DNA of 64,000 bases from CALBPI01 sp963922335 (GTDB taxonomy: Bacteria; Pseudomonadota; Gammaproteobacteria; Steroidobacterales; Woeseiaceae), in assembly GCA_963922335.1 (NCBI GenBank), contig CAWUIB010000003.1, positions 348,007-412,006 of the forward strand. Direction: 5' to 3'. The first letter of the stretch is position 1; each line of letters opens with the position of its first letter. The notes below the pieces were generated by a model. That model was not told where the DNA came from, did no database searches, and saw only the letters and a program-made list of their open reading frames with translations. The position numbers were made by a program, and so were the translations under genes. This document shows, in pieces, positions 46,227 to 55,810 of this stretch.

Positions 46227-48515
46227 TCAGAAATTGAAGTCGACCGTGGCGGTCACGACTCTCGGGTTTCCATAGAACGCTGTGATGTTGCCTTCCAGCC
46301 CGAGGGTGGGAAAGAAGTAACCAGCGACCTTGTATTCCTCATCAGCCAGGTTGCGTCCGTGCAGACCGAAGTTCCAGCGACCGTCATCATCACTCCAGGT
46401 AACGCTGGCATCCCAGATGTTGAAGCTGCCCTGATCAAGGAAGGGGTTAGGGGCTTCAAACTGGCTCGCGGCACTGCGGTGGCTTACGGCACCGGTGAGG
46501 TACAGCGTGCCGGCATTGCCGAACAAGCTGAGCTCTGTGCTGTAGTTCAACCGTCCTTGCGCGGTCCAGTCGGGGGTGTTCTGGAAGACACGTTGTGATG
46601 CGACATCCTGTCCGAATGCATCGATGAACTCATTAAACACGGCCTGTATGTAGCCCACAGACCAGTTGAAGCTGAGGCCGTCAGTCAGGTAGGCAACACC
46701 TTCGAACTCGGCGCCCGTGATATCCGCATCGGCGGCGTTCGAGGTGATACCGGTGAAGGTGTCGTCGATACCATCATTGTTCGTATCAACGCCGACTGAG
46801 CCCGGGATTTGCACGTCGTCATAGGCGTTGCGGAACAGGGCGACGTTGGTGACGACACGACCGTCGAGCCACGTGCCCTTCAGGCCGACTTCAAAGGCAT
46901 CCACGATTTCAGGGCGGAACAACATGAACTCGAACACGTCGGCGGAATCGATATCGCCATCACCGTCCAGATCCGGCGCTGCAGTGGTCTGACCACGGGG
47001 ATCGAAACCGCCGCCTTTAAAGCCTCGGTTATAGCTTGCGTACAGATTCAGCTCGTCCGTCGGCGCCCAGGCGATTGATACCTTGGGCGTGAACTCGGTG
47101 AACTCTTCTTGTCCACGGAAATCGGAAGTGGTTGCGATCGCTGTCGCCGTGCCGCCGAAGAAACTCGAGGTACCACCGATCAAAGTCTCGCGCAGGACCC
47201 GAGCGTCGCGCTCATCAGAGGTGTAGCGACCACCCACCGACAGGCTCACGGTGTCTGTCAGATCGAAAGTCACATCTGCAAAGACCGCCCAGCTACTGGT
47301 ATCGACGTCACCTAGGGTGAATGCGTTCAGGCCGGGCAGGCCGATGGCGGCGCCGGTATTGCCGAGGATGACGTCGAACGCATTAAACGCGTTGGCGTCG
47401 AGGTAGTAGAAGCCGAACAGGCCGTCCCAGCGATCACCGGTGTACAGCAGTTGCAGTTCTTCGGAGAGCTGGTCGTTTTCATAAACAACAGGGACGTCGA
47501 GATCGACGCCGGGCAGTGAATCAAAGTCGATCGGCGAGAACGACTCGTCTTCGCGATAGGCCAGAATGTTCCGGATCATCCAGTTGTCATTCAGCGTCCA
47601 TTCGGTGGTCAGGGCATAACCCTGAGCTTTCACTTCCTGCTCGGGATTGCTGAGACCCGCACGGGTGTCGAACACGTCGTCCAGCACCGGTGCACCCGTC
47701 AGATTACCAACGGTCAGACGATGCCCCTGGCGCGGATCAGACTGGTCATCGATGTAGTCTGTGGCGAAGCGCAGGAAAAAGTTCTCAGAGGGCTCCCACT
47801 CGAGACTGCCGCGGAAGCCCGTGATGTCTTTCTGGTAGTTCTCGACGCCAGGTTGCGTGAGGTTGTCTCCGAACCCGTCGCGTGTGAGTTTGGCGATAGA
47901 GCCGCCGATACGCAGCGTGTCGGTGATGGGTGTCGATGCGGTGAGTACGCCGTCGATCTGGTTGTAACTACCCACGGCCAGACGGAAGTTGGCTTCCGCT
48001 TCATCGCTCAGCTTCTTGGTGACGTATTTGATCGCGCCGCCGATGGTGTTGCGCCCGTAGAGGGTGCCCTGAGGGCCACGGAGTACCTCGACGCGTTCGA
48101 CGTCGTAGATATCAAGCACAGCCGCTTGTGGCCGGTTCAGGTAAACGTCGTCGATGTAGATGCCGATGCCTGCTTCGAAACCGGCAACCGGATCCTGTTG
48201 GCCAACACCTCGAATGAACGCAGACAGTGTCGTGTTCGTGCCGCGGGAGACTTCGAGCGTGACGTTAGGCGCTGCTTGTCCAACCGCGACGAGATCCGCG
48301 ATCCCGGTGCGGTTCAGCTCTTCACCGCTGATCGCGGTGATCGCCAAAGGCACCTCTTGCAGAGATTCCTCACGCCGACGCGCGGTAACCACGATCTCCT
48401 CGACAGGACCCGTCACTTCCGAGTCCTGGGCAATAGCGATAGACGGTACGGTGACCGCACAACCGCCACCAAGAACGATGCTCGATACGAGTCGAGCGAG
48501 AGATGCTGATTTCAT
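46227..48515 (-). CDS. TonB-dependent receptor of the TetR/ligase locus
   Basis: A 762-residue outer-membrane receptor. The TonB box region EEIVVTARRREESLQEVPLA is followed by plug motifs FIRGVGQQDP, VEVLRGPQGTLYGRNTIGG and a long beta-barrel ending in aromatic TVDFNF. Receptors with this TARRREE start are common in degraders of hydrophobic compounds. It is read toward the amidohydrolase. The 42-base operator at 48563-48604 lies just before its ATG, so the TetR protein upstream probably controls it. I infer uptake of an ester or polyester fragment, since the divergent operon carries a PHA depolymerase. Confidence 0.92.
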   Translation of the reverse strand: MKSASLARLVSSIVLGGGCAVTVPSIAIAQDSEVTGPVEEIVVTARRREESLQEVPLAITAISGEELNRTGIADLVAVGQAAPNVTLEVSRGTNTTLSAFIRGVGQQDPVAGFEAGIGIYIDDVYLNRPQAAVLDIYDVERVEVLRGPQGTLYGRNTIGGAIKYVTKKLSDEAEANFRLAVGSYNQIDGVLTASTPITDTLRIGGSIAKLTRDGFGDNLTQPGVENYQKDITGFRGSLEWEPSENFFLRFATDYIDDQSDPRQGHRLTVGNLTGAPVLDDVFDTRAGLSNPEQEVKAQGYALTTEWTLNDNWMIRNILAYREDESFSPIDFDSLPGVDLDVPVVYENDQLSEELQLLYTGDRWDGLFGFYYLDANAFNAFDVILGNTGAAIGLPGLNAFTLGDVDTSSWAVFADVTFDLTDTVSLSVGGRYTSDERDARVLRETLIGGTSSFFGGTATAIATTSDFRGQEEFTEFTPKVSIAWAPTDELNLYASYNRGFKGGGFDPRGQTTAAPDLDGDGDIDSADVFEFMLFRPEIVDAFEVGLKGTWLDGRVVTNVALFRNAYDDVQIPGSVGVDTNNDGIDDTFTGITSNAADADITGAEFEGVAYLTDGLSFNWSVGYIQAVFNEFIDAFGQDVASQRVFQNTPDWTAQGRLNYSTELSLFGNAGTLYLTGAVSHRSAASQFEAPNPFLDQGSFNIWDASVTWSDDDGRWNFGLHGRNLADEEYKVAGYFFPTLGLEGNITAFYGNPRVVTATVDFNF

Positions 48516-48562
48516 TGGTAACCCCCCACAAACAGCACAGCGCAGCGATTGCGCTTCTAATT

Positions 48563-48604
48563 TTCAACGAACGCTGAATGAAGCTTAATTCAGCGTTCGT
48601 TGAA
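48563..48604. promoter_or_regulatory. Pair of TetR-type operators before the receptor
   Basis: Two 16-base near-palindromes, ttcaacgaacgctgaa (48563-48578) and ttcagcgttcgttgaa (48589-48604), are exact inverse copies of each other, so the whole 42 bases form one perfect inverted repeat of 17-base arms around an 8-base spacer. Each matches TTCAACGnnCGTTGAA with one change. They lie 47-88 bases before the receptor start. Confidence 0.75.
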
Positions 48605-48643
48605 AAATCAATCGAAATTACCTGTCGGTTGGGTACGGAGGTG

Positions 48644-49288
48644 CTATTGCGGTTTGCAGATGTGGCGGAAACCGGCGGCGATAAAGGCGGGAAGCCGCTC
48701 GTTGATCGCGTCCATGTCGCTGGAGTCGCAGACGCCGTTGGAGAGATTGTCGATCCGGCCGGTCTCGGCGAAGGTCAGCGTCAAGGCACCGGACAGGAAG
48801 TGGTAGCACCAGAACAAGTCCGCATCGCTGGAATCCGGCAGCGCACGCCGAATCGCATCGATGAAGCGACGCACCAATGGGTCGAAGAAGCGCGTCATCA
48901 GCTCACCACCCCACTGTGGCGAGTTGTTGATCTGCGCAATCAGTGCAAAGTAATCGCGCCAGGTATCAGGATCTTCTGCCAGAAGCTGGAGCAACGGTGT
49001 GGTGAAAGCCTCGATGATTTCCTCGATGGTCGGCGCATCGTCCTGATGGCGTTGCTCAACCGCGTCGAGTGCAGCATGGCGCACGTCGTTCATGTAGTCC
49101 GCGCGACGCATCAGAACGGCATCAAACAGATCGCGCTTTGAATCGAAGTGGTAGTAGGCAAGTGCCACATCGGCGCCTGCTTCACGCATGATTTGTCTCA
49201 CCGTGACCCCAGCGAACCCTTCGCGAGCGAAGAGTTTTTCGGCAGCGTTCAGGATGCGTTGTTTGGTTTCGTTCGATCTCGACGCCAC
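48644..49288 (-). CDS. TetR-family regulator
   Basis: A 214-residue TetR protein. The HTH is near residues 27-48 (FAGVTVRQIMREAGADVALAYY, given as region), typical of the family. The C-terminal ligand domain is all-helical. It starts with GTG at 49288, shortly after the divergent operator pair. With matching operators also before the receptor, it probably represses the receptor, itself and the acyl-CoA ligase operon. The ligand may be an acyl-CoA or the ester-derived acid. Confidence 0.92.
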   Translation of the reverse strand: MASRSNETKQRILNAAEKLFAREGFAGVTVRQIMREAGADVALAYYHFDSKRDLFDAVLMRRADYMNDVRHAALDAVEQRHQDDAPTIEEIIEAFTTPLLQLLAEDPDTWRDYFALIAQINNSPQWGGELMTRFFDPLVRRFIDAIRRALPDSSDADLFWCYHFLSGALTLTFAETGRIDNLSNGVCDSSDMDAINERLPAFIAAGFRHICKPQ

Positions 49289-49340
49289 GTGTGCGTTCCA
49301 ATGTTGCCGTGCAAGGAGGGTAGTCTCTCACCGTTTGCCT

Positions 49341-49378
49341 TTCAACGGACGTTGAATTAGGCTTCAACGCTCGTTGAA
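49341..49378. promoter_or_regulatory. Pair of TetR-type operators before the acyl-CoA ligase
   Basis: ttcaacggacgttgaa (49341-49356) and ttcaacgctcgttgaa (49363-49378) are each perfect palindromes apart from the central two bases, spaced 22 bases start to start. They share TTCAACGnnCGTTGAA with the pair at 48563-48604. They sit between the tetR start and the ligase start, so they can control both divergent genes. Confidence 0.8.
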
Positions 49379-49403
49379 TTTCTCGCAACCGGGGGGGCGG
49401 GTT

Positions 49404-50948
49404 ATGGCGTGGTTCTCTCCGAGACCTTTGCTGCTGCCGCAAATGCTGGACCTCAACGCTGAGGCGCGGGCGAGGCAGCCGGCACTGATCGTGGACGAAT
49501 TGCATTGGACCTGGTCCGAGCTTGTGACCGAGTGTCGACGTTGGGCGGGCGTACTGACAGGGCTTGGGCTTCGCAAAGGCGACCGCGTCGCCGTCGTTAT
49601 GGATAACGCGCCCGAGACAGTAGTCGCGCTGCTAGGCACGGTCTACGGTGGATTCGTTGCTGTACCGATTAACGTATCGGTCGCGGAGTCCGCGATCACC
49701 GGCATGTTGTCGGACAGTCATGCGAAAGTGCTCGTTTGTAACGGCGCACACGCGACCCGTTTGCAAGCCTCAGTGCGTCAGCTGCCGACGCTGCTCGCCC
49801 GAATCAGTGTAGGGCGCCAAGAGGGCTGGCAAACGTTCTCTGATCTGTTGGCACGCGTGACTCCGATTGCCCGAGCTGCTGCGGTCGAGTCGACCGATGA
49901 ATGCAACATCATCTACAGCTCGGGCACGACGGGTCTTCCCAAGGGCATTGTTCACGATCATCGATGCCGCGCGGCGTGGGCTTACGACATGGCGGTCGTC
50001 CTGCGATACCACCCATCGGCGCGCACGCTGTGCACGCTCGGGTTGTACTCGAACATCACATGGGTCGCGATGCTTGCGACCATTCTTGCGGGCGGGACGC
50101 TCCACGTAACGCGCCGCTTCGATGTTGCAGGAACGATCGACTACATCGCTGCAAACCGAATCACCCATACTGCGATGGTCCCGGTGCAGCTCCAGCGCAT
50201 GTTGGAATCCGGTGCGATCGAAAAACAGCGTGTGAAGAGCCTTCAAAGCTTGATGTGTTGTGGCTCGCCACTCGCCCCGAGCGTCAAACAATCGGTAGTG
50301 GACGCGTTCGGCAGTGCCTTCCTCGAACTCTACGGCCTCACCGAGGGGCTCGTCACAGTCTTACAACCCGAGGACATGGCCGACCGTTTGTCATCTGTCG
50401 GCAAGCCCGCGCCCGGCCAGAAAATCGCAATTCTGGATAATGAAGACCGACTCTGCCCGGTGGGTGAGAGCGGCGAGATCGTTGGCTACGGACCATTGCA
50501 AATGGCCGGCTACCACGATCGACCCGATGCAAACGAGGAAGCGACATGGGTCGATCCTGATGGCAAGCGTTGGTTGCGGACCGGCGATATCGGCAAGTTG
50601 GATGCGGACGGCTACCTCTATCTCGTTGATCGCAAAAAAGACATGATCATCAGCGGTGGCCAAAACATCTATCCCGCAGATATCGAGGCCGCTATTCTCG
50701 AGCACGATGAGGTCGGCGAGGTCGCTGTTATCGGTGTGGCGAGTGAACGATGGGGTGAGACGCCACTAGCGGTATTCGTAGGGGCGGCAGATCACGAGGC
50801 GCTGGTGGAATGGACCAATGCTCGTGTTGGCAAGCAGCAACGAATTTCAGGCGCGATCAGCGTGACCGAGTTGCCGAGAAATCCCAATGGCAAAGTGCTC
50901 AAGCGCGAGCTTCGGGCAACCTACAAGGAAATCCTGAAACATGCGTGA
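49404..50948 (+). CDS. AMP-dependent acyl-CoA ligase
   Basis: A 514-residue adenylate-forming ligase that activates a carboxylic acid to its CoA thioester. The ATP motif YSSGTTGLPKGIVHDH, ELYGLTEG, WLRTGDIGKLDADG and the C-terminal Lys region NPNGKVLKREL are all present. The acyl pocket does not let me name the acid; short to medium or hydroxy acids are possible. ATG 49404 follows a GGGGGGG-rich site; an upstream TTG at 49374 lies in the operator. It overlaps the next gene by 8 bases. Confidence 0.93.
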   Translation: MAWFSPRPLLLPQMLDLNAEARARQPALIVDELHWTWSELVTECRRWAGVLTGLGLRKGDRVAVVMDNAPETVVALLGTVYGGFVAVPINVSVAESAITGMLSDSHAKVLVCNGAHATRLQASVRQLPTLLARISVGRQEGWQTFSDLLARVTPIARAAAVESTDECNIIYSSGTTGLPKGIVHDHRCRAAWAYDMAVVLRYHPSARTLCTLGLYSNITWVAMLATILAGGTLHVTRRFDVAGTIDYIAANRITHTAMVPVQLQRMLESGAIEKQRVKSLQSLMCCGSPLAPSVKQSVVDAFGSAFLELYGLTEGLVTVLQPEDMADRLSSVGKPAPGQKIAILDNEDRLCPVGESGEIVGYGPLQMAGYHDRPDANEEATWVDPDGKRWLRTGDIGKLDADGYLYLVDRKKDMIISGGQNIYPADIEAAILEHDEVGEVAVIGVASERWGETPLAVFVGAADHEALVEWTNARVGKQQRISGAISVTELPRNPNGKVLKRELRATYKEILKHA

Positions 50949-51783
50949 GCATAGATTTGCGATCGATTCAGGCCTTGAGCTCTACGGCCGCGAGCACGGA
51001 GCGAAAGAAGGGCCGACGATCGTGGCGCTTCATGGTTTGACGCGAAACAGTGAGGATTTCGATTCGTTTGCGGCTTACCTCCCGGACGGCTGGCGAATGC
51101 TCGCGCTGGACTTTCGAGGTCGCGGACAATCGGATTACGACTCTGAGTGGCAGCATTATGTGCCGGCAGTGTATGTGCGCGATGTTCGAGAAGTCCTTCA
51201 GCAGGCGGGGATCGATCGCGCTGTGTTTCTGGGGACCTCGCTTGGTGGGCTGGTCACGATGTTGCTCGCGAGCGCGACCCCGGATCTGGTCGCTGGCGCC
51301 ATCCTCAACGATATCGGCTGCGAAATCGATCCTGCGGGTCTGACACGTATCCAGCAGTACACCGGCAAACTACCGCCGGTCGCGAGTTGGGACGACGCAC
51401 GTGATCAGGTGAAGCTGGTTTACGGTGAGACGCTGCCCGGGCTGGGTGACGCTGATTTCGAACTGCTGGCACGTCGCTCTTTTGCGGAAAACGCCGAGGG
51501 CGTACCGGTGTTGCGGTTCGACCCCAATATTGGTCGCGCAATCCGCGAGCTGGACATGGAGCTTGGTGACATGTGGGCCCGATTGGATGACATGCGCGAC
51601 GTACCGATGCTGCTGTTGCGCGGACAAAACTCCGACATCCTTAGCCGAGACGTGGCCATGCGAATGCAGTCTCAACACCCGCAGTTGACGCTGGTGGAGG
51701 TGATCGATCGCGGGCACGTGCCATTGCTCGATGAGTCGGATAGTGTTGCGGCGATGCACGCGTTTCTCGAGCCGCTTGCGTGA
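50941..51783 (+). CDS. Alpha/beta hydrolase
   Basis: A 280-residue alpha/beta hydrolase, probably cytoplasmic since no signal peptide is seen. The oxyanion segment VALHGLTRN, nucleophile elbow GTSLGG (Ser), acid region LLLRGQNSDIL and catalytic His in DRGHVPLLDE complete the triad. It overlaps the ligase by 8 bases and the depolymerase by 4. In this setting it may split imported oligomers or esters into the acids that the ligase activates; this is inference. Confidence 0.9.
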   Translation: MREHRFAIDSGLELYGREHGAKEGPTIVALHGLTRNSEDFDSFAAYLPDGWRMLALDFRGRGQSDYDSEWQHYVPAVYVRDVREVLQQAGIDRAVFLGTSLGGLVTMLLASATPDLVAGAILNDIGCEIDPAGLTRIQQYTGKLPPVASWDDARDQVKLVYGETLPGLGDADFELLARRSFAENAEGVPVLRFDPNIGRAIRELDMELGDMWARLDDMRDVPMLLLRGQNSDILSRDVAMRMQSQHPQLTLVEVIDRGHVPLLDESDSVAAMHAFLEPLA

Positions 51784-52715
51784 GGCGAACCGCACTCCTG
51801 TCTGCCGTTGTGTTGCTGGCGAGCGGTTGCGCGAGCGTACCGAGCACACCAGCACTAACCACATCGGGTTTGTCCTCCGGCGGCTACATGGCTGTCCAGA
51901 TGCACTTGGCATTTAGCGATCGGGTGTCGGGTGCAGCGGCGCTTGCAGCCGGGCCCTATGACTGCGCTGCCGGCAATATCGCGCAGGCGCTTGGTCCTTG
52001 TATCGCCGGGCCACCGCCAGCGCTGACGACGCTGCTTGGCGTTGTGGAGGCACGTGCCGACGCTGGTGAAATTGCAGAATCCGCTAACCTGCGCGGGAGT
52101 CCGGTTTGGTTGTTCCGCGGTCGTCAGGACGCCGTGGTTGCTGAGTCGGTAGTCGCACAATCAGCAGCGTTGTATCGGGCGGTAGGTGCCGATGTCGTGT
52201 TCGTCGACAGTGTGGATGCTGTACATGGCATCCCAACTGAGCAGCAGGGCGTTGACTGCGAGACGATGGCGACGCCCTTCGTGAATGCCTGCGGATACGA
52301 TGCGGCCGGTAACCTCTTGCGACATCTCAGTGGACGATCTGGCGAGCGGGCGGCAACACCAATGGGTGAGTGGTCAGAGCTTGCGCAGGATACTTCAGCA
52401 GTACTGTCCGAGACGGCGGTGTTGTACCGGCCTCGCCAATGCACCGACGCGAGCGCCTGCGATATTCATGTTGCGTTCCATGGGTGTCAGCAGAATCGCG
52501 ATTCCGTTGCTGACGCTTTCGTTCGCGAGGCGGGTTATGCGCAATGGGCGGATGCGCTCGATTTGATCGTTTTGTTCCCGCAGGCGGCGGCCGGTCCGCT
52601 GAACCCGCTCGGCTGCTGGGATTGGTGGGGCTACTCAGGCAGCCAATACGCGACGCGCCAAGGTGTGCAGATGAATGCCGTGCTCGACATGGTCGATTCC
52701 CTGCTCGCGCGCTGA
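51780..52715 (+). CDS. Type 2 short-chain PHA depolymerase, lipoprotein
   Basis: A 311-residue esterase with a lipobox (LASGC, C17). The lipase box GLSSG places the nucleophile at S32, almost at the start of the mature chain, followed by D117, H149 and, near the C-terminus, the oxyanion His234 in AFHGCQQN. This order (box first, oxyanion last) is the type 2 catalytic domain of extracellular short-chain polyhydroxyalkanoate depolymerases. There is no linker or substrate-binding domain, so it more likely acts on soluble oligomers or esters in the envelope than on solid polymer. GTG start overlaps the hydrolase gene. Confidence 0.85.
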   Translation: MRRTALLSAVVLLASGCASVPSTPALTTSGLSSGGYMAVQMHLAFSDRVSGAAALAAGPYDCAAGNIAQALGPCIAGPPPALTTLLGVVEARADAGEIAESANLRGSPVWLFRGRQDAVVAESVVAQSAALYRAVGADVVFVDSVDAVHGIPTEQQGVDCETMATPFVNACGYDAAGNLLRHLSGRSGERAATPMGEWSELAQDTSAVLSETAVLYRPRQCTDASACDIHVAFHGCQQNRDSVADAFVREAGYAQWADALDLIVLFPQAAAGPLNPLGCWDWWGYSGSQYATRQGVQMNAVLDMVDSLLAR

Positions 52716-52718
52716 GCT

Positions 52719-54191
52719 ATGAGTTTTGCCTGGGCACTGTTTGTAGTCTATCTCCTCGCGACGGCGTGGTTGGGCTGGATCGGTCACAAGAGAACGGGTG
52801 GGTTTGACAGCTTCGCGCTGGGCGGCGGAGACATGCATCCGCTGGTCGTCGGGATCACGCTTGCCGCAAGCACAGCCTCTGCAGCGACGTTCATCGTAAA
52901 CCCTGGCTTCATCTATGTTGACGGCCTGTCAGCGTGGTTTCATCTCGTGCCAGGGCTTGTGACCGGATTGACGGGCATGCTGTTTCTGCTATCGCCGGCC
53001 TTTCGCCGGATAGGAGCGCAGACGGGTGCACTGACATTACCGGACTGGATCGCACGGCGATTCGATTCGCGTCGGTTTGCAATCTACTTCGCCATTCTGA
53101 GCTTGCTGTCGTTTGCGTTCGTCGTGCTGCTGGTCGGTGGCATTTCGATCGTGATGCAACAGCTGCTTGGTTTGAGCAACGTTGTTTCGCTCATTATCAC
53201 GTTAACGTTCGTTACGGGTTACGTCTTCATCGGCGGGACTCATGCCCATGTATTGACCAATATGCTGCAGGGCACCTTGATGATCATCGTGTGTGTGCTC
53301 GTGTTGGGCTCGTGCGCGTGGGTCGTTTTGCAGAGTGACGTCTCTCTGGTCTCCGCGCTGCGGAGTGCAGACCCGGACTTGTTGCGATGGGTAAACCCGA
53401 ATGGCCAGTTCTTTAGCGAGCCGTTCTCGGTGTTCGTCGCTGGATTTGTCATCGGCGCAATCCTCGCCTGCCAGCCGCACATCCTGACCAAAGCGCTTTA
53501 CGTCAATTCGGACCGCGCCGTGAAGCAATACCTCTGGGTGTTCGCTGGCGTCATGCTCATGTTCGCGTTGTTGGTGACTGTCGGGTTTGTTGCGCATCTC
53601 GTTGTCGATCCCGCTGACCTGATCGATGCAGCAACGGGTGCGTTTCGCCAGGACCTCGTGATGATGACCTACCTCGGTGCCGTGTTCCCGCCGTGGCTGT
53701 TCACCGTGATCGCCGTGGTGCTCCTGGCCGCAGCGATGTCAACGCTGGATGGATTGCTGGTCGCACTCAGTACGATCACGGCGAATGATCTTGTTTTGAA
53801 TCTCGGCAGTCGCGGACGCTCCCCACAAGCGCATCAGGCATTGGCGATGAAGGCAGGTCATGTCGTGTTGCTTGTGATGGCAATCGCGGCATTCGTGATC
53901 AACCTGTCGCCGCCCAAGCTCTTGGGTATTTTCGGTCAGACCGGCGTCTACGGGCTGGCCGCCGCGCTCGCGCCGCCGTTGGTTTTAGGTGTGTTTTGCC
54001 AACGCCCGCCTTTGAAGCTGGCAGTGGCGCTGTCGGTTACCGCGTTGCTGCTGCACTTCGGTTTGTACTTTTCGGCTGGGGCCTGGTTGCCGGGTGTCGA
54101 CTTGAATTGGGCGAACCCGGGGGTCACCGCATCGGTCGCAGCGATCCCGACGCTTGTCCCCGCGGTGGTCTATGCCTGGTTGGAGCGTTGA
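52719..54191 (+). CDS. Sodium:solute symporter family transporter
   Basis: A 490-residue SSS-family symporter with about 13 transmembrane helices. It begins with FAWALFVVYLLATAWLGW and the segment GGGDMHPLVVGITLAASTAS, typical of the family. Ligands in this family include sugars, amino acids, acetate and proline. As last gene of the ligase-hydrolase-depolymerase set, 3 bases after the depolymerase stop, it is a candidate to bring the released acid into the cytoplasm. Confidence 0.9.
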   Translation: MSFAWALFVVYLLATAWLGWIGHKRTGGFDSFALGGGDMHPLVVGITLAASTASAATFIVNPGFIYVDGLSAWFHLVPGLVTGLTGMLFLLSPAFRRIGAQTGALTLPDWIARRFDSRRFAIYFAILSLLSFAFVVLLVGGISIVMQQLLGLSNVVSLIITLTFVTGYVFIGGTHAHVLTNMLQGTLMIIVCVLVLGSCAWVVLQSDVSLVSALRSADPDLLRWVNPNGQFFSEPFSVFVAGFVIGAILACQPHILTKALYVNSDRAVKQYLWVFAGVMLMFALLVTVGFVAHLVVDPADLIDAATGAFRQDLVMMTYLGAVFPPWLFTVIAVVLLAAAMSTLDGLLVALSTITANDLVLNLGSRGRSPQAHQALAMKAGHVVLLVMAIAAFVINLSPPKLLGIFGQTGVYGLAAALAPPLVLGVFCQRPPLKLAVALSVTALLLHFGLYFSAGAWLPGVDLNWANPGVTASVAAIPTLVPAVVYAWLER

Positions 54192-54220
54192 TTACGCGAG
54201 AGTTGCGATAAACTCCCGCC

Positions 54221-55810
54221 ATGCACAAAACGACTTCTTTTCTATGCCTGCTCACGATCGCGATGCAGCCTGCTTCGGCACAAGAGTTGCTACCCGATTC
54301 GCAACGCACTAGCCAATGGTTCATTGATGGCGCACAGGCTGTGGAACAGGCGGCTCGGCGCGAAGACCCGAAGGGCACAGCGCGCAATGTCATTCTGTTT
54401 GTAGGTGATGGCATGAGCATCACAACGATCACGGCGGCTCGAATTCTCGCTGGCCAGCAGGCAGGTGGCACCGGAGAGGAGCACGTGCTCAGTTTCGAGC
54501 GCTTTCCACACACCGGTCTTGTCAAAACCTATAACACTGACGCGCAGGTTCCGGACTCCGCAGGCACGATGTCGGCAATGATGACCGGCGCCAAGACGAA
54601 GATCGGCATGCTGGGCGTGGGGCCCGACGCGGTTCGTGAGAGTTGCGTAAGTCAGCAAGAGCATGCGCTGCCGAGCTATCTTGAGCTTGCGGAGCTAAAC
54701 GGTATGGCGACCGGTGTGATCAGCACGGCGCGTTTGACCCACGCAACGCCTGCAGCGACGTACTCGAAAGCCGTTAATCGAGGCTGGGAGGATGTCAGCG
54801 ATATGCCACCCGCTGTTGTTGCCGATGGGTGCGAAGATATCGCTGCGCAGTTCGTGGGTTTGGCAGAACGTCTGAGCGCTCAATTCGGGATTGCTGTGGA
54901 CGGTATCGAAGTCGCGTTCGGCGGTGGCCGACGGCACTTTCTTCCTGCTGACGCACGCTTCAATAGTTCGGACGCTTCGAGCGACGTCGAAGGTGATCGT
55001 ACCGACGCTCGCCACTTGATCAATGAATGGCTCGAGCAGAATCCGGAAGGGCGCTACGTGATGGATCGTGACGGTTTCAATGCGATCGATACCAGCAAAT
55101 CGGGACCTGTATTGGGTTTGTTCTCCGAGTCGCATATGCGCTACTCCGCAGATCGGCTCAACGATGTGGCGGGTGAGCCGTCTCTTGCTGAAATGACTCG
55201 CACCGCCATTGAGTTGCTTCGGCAAAAGCCGGAAGGCTTCTTTCTTATGGTGGAAGGTGGGCGAATCGATCACGCGCATCATGCAGGGAGTGCGTATCAC
55301 GCATTACACGATACGCTGGCTTTGGATGCGGCGGTCGCGGTCGCTGATGAGATGACCAGTGGTGCCGACACGCTGATCGTCGTAACGGCGGATCACGGAC
55401 ATGTATTGACCATGGGCGGTTACGCCAAGCGCGGTAATCCGATCCTCGGTCTCGCATCGCGTGATGGTGAGCCCAATCTCGCAGCCGACAGTCTGCCGTA
55501 CACCACGTTGAATTATGCAAATGGCCCCGGGATGCGTTATTTCCCAGGCGTCTCCAGTCCGGATAAAGCGCCGCGTCAGTTAGGCAAGCCCCGCGAAGCA
55601 CGGGTCGATCTTTCGCAGGTAGACACCACCGCGCCCGGGTTTTTCCAGCAGTCTCTGGTGCCGCTGCCCAGTGAGACCCACTCAGGGGACGATGTCGCGG
55701 TCTTTGCACGTGGTCCGGGTGCACAAACGCTCAGTGGTGTCATTGAGCAGAGTGCCATATTCGATTTGCTCAATTCGGCGCGCAATGTGACGGAGCAAAT
55801 CGATGAGTAG
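54221..55810 (+). CDS. Alkaline phosphatase, exported (copy 1)
   Basis: A 529-residue alkaline phosphatase (PhoA superfamily) with a signal peptide ending at PASA. Motifs: NVILFVGDGMSI with the metal-site Asp, catalytic S113 in DSAGT, RLTHATPAATY, EGGRIDHAHHAG and VTADHGHVLTM. It releases phosphate from organic esters in the periplasm. It starts 29 bases after the symporter and overlaps the second phosphatase by 8 bases; the two are tandem paralogues with similar motifs. No Pho box is seen before it. Confidence 0.94.
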   Translation: MHKTTSFLCLLTIAMQPASAQELLPDSQRTSQWFIDGAQAVEQAARREDPKGTARNVILFVGDGMSITTITAARILAGQQAGGTGEEHVLSFERFPHTGLVKTYNTDAQVPDSAGTMSAMMTGAKTKIGMLGVGPDAVRESCVSQQEHALPSYLELAELNGMATGVISTARLTHATPAATYSKAVNRGWEDVSDMPPAVVADGCEDIAAQFVGLAERLSAQFGIAVDGIEVAFGGGRRHFLPADARFNSSDASSDVEGDRTDARHLINEWLEQNPEGRYVMDRDGFNAIDTSKSGPVLGLFSESHMRYSADRLNDVAGEPSLAEMTRTAIELLRQKPEGFFLMVEGGRIDHAHHAGSAYHALHDTLALDAAVAVADEMTSGADTLIVVTADHGHVLTMGGYAKRGNPILGLASRDGEPNLAADSLPYTTLNYANGPGMRYFPGVSSPDKAPRQLGKPREARVDLSQVDTTAPGFFQQSLVPLPSETHSGDDVAVFARGPGAQTLSGVIEQSAIFDLLNSARNVTEQIDE

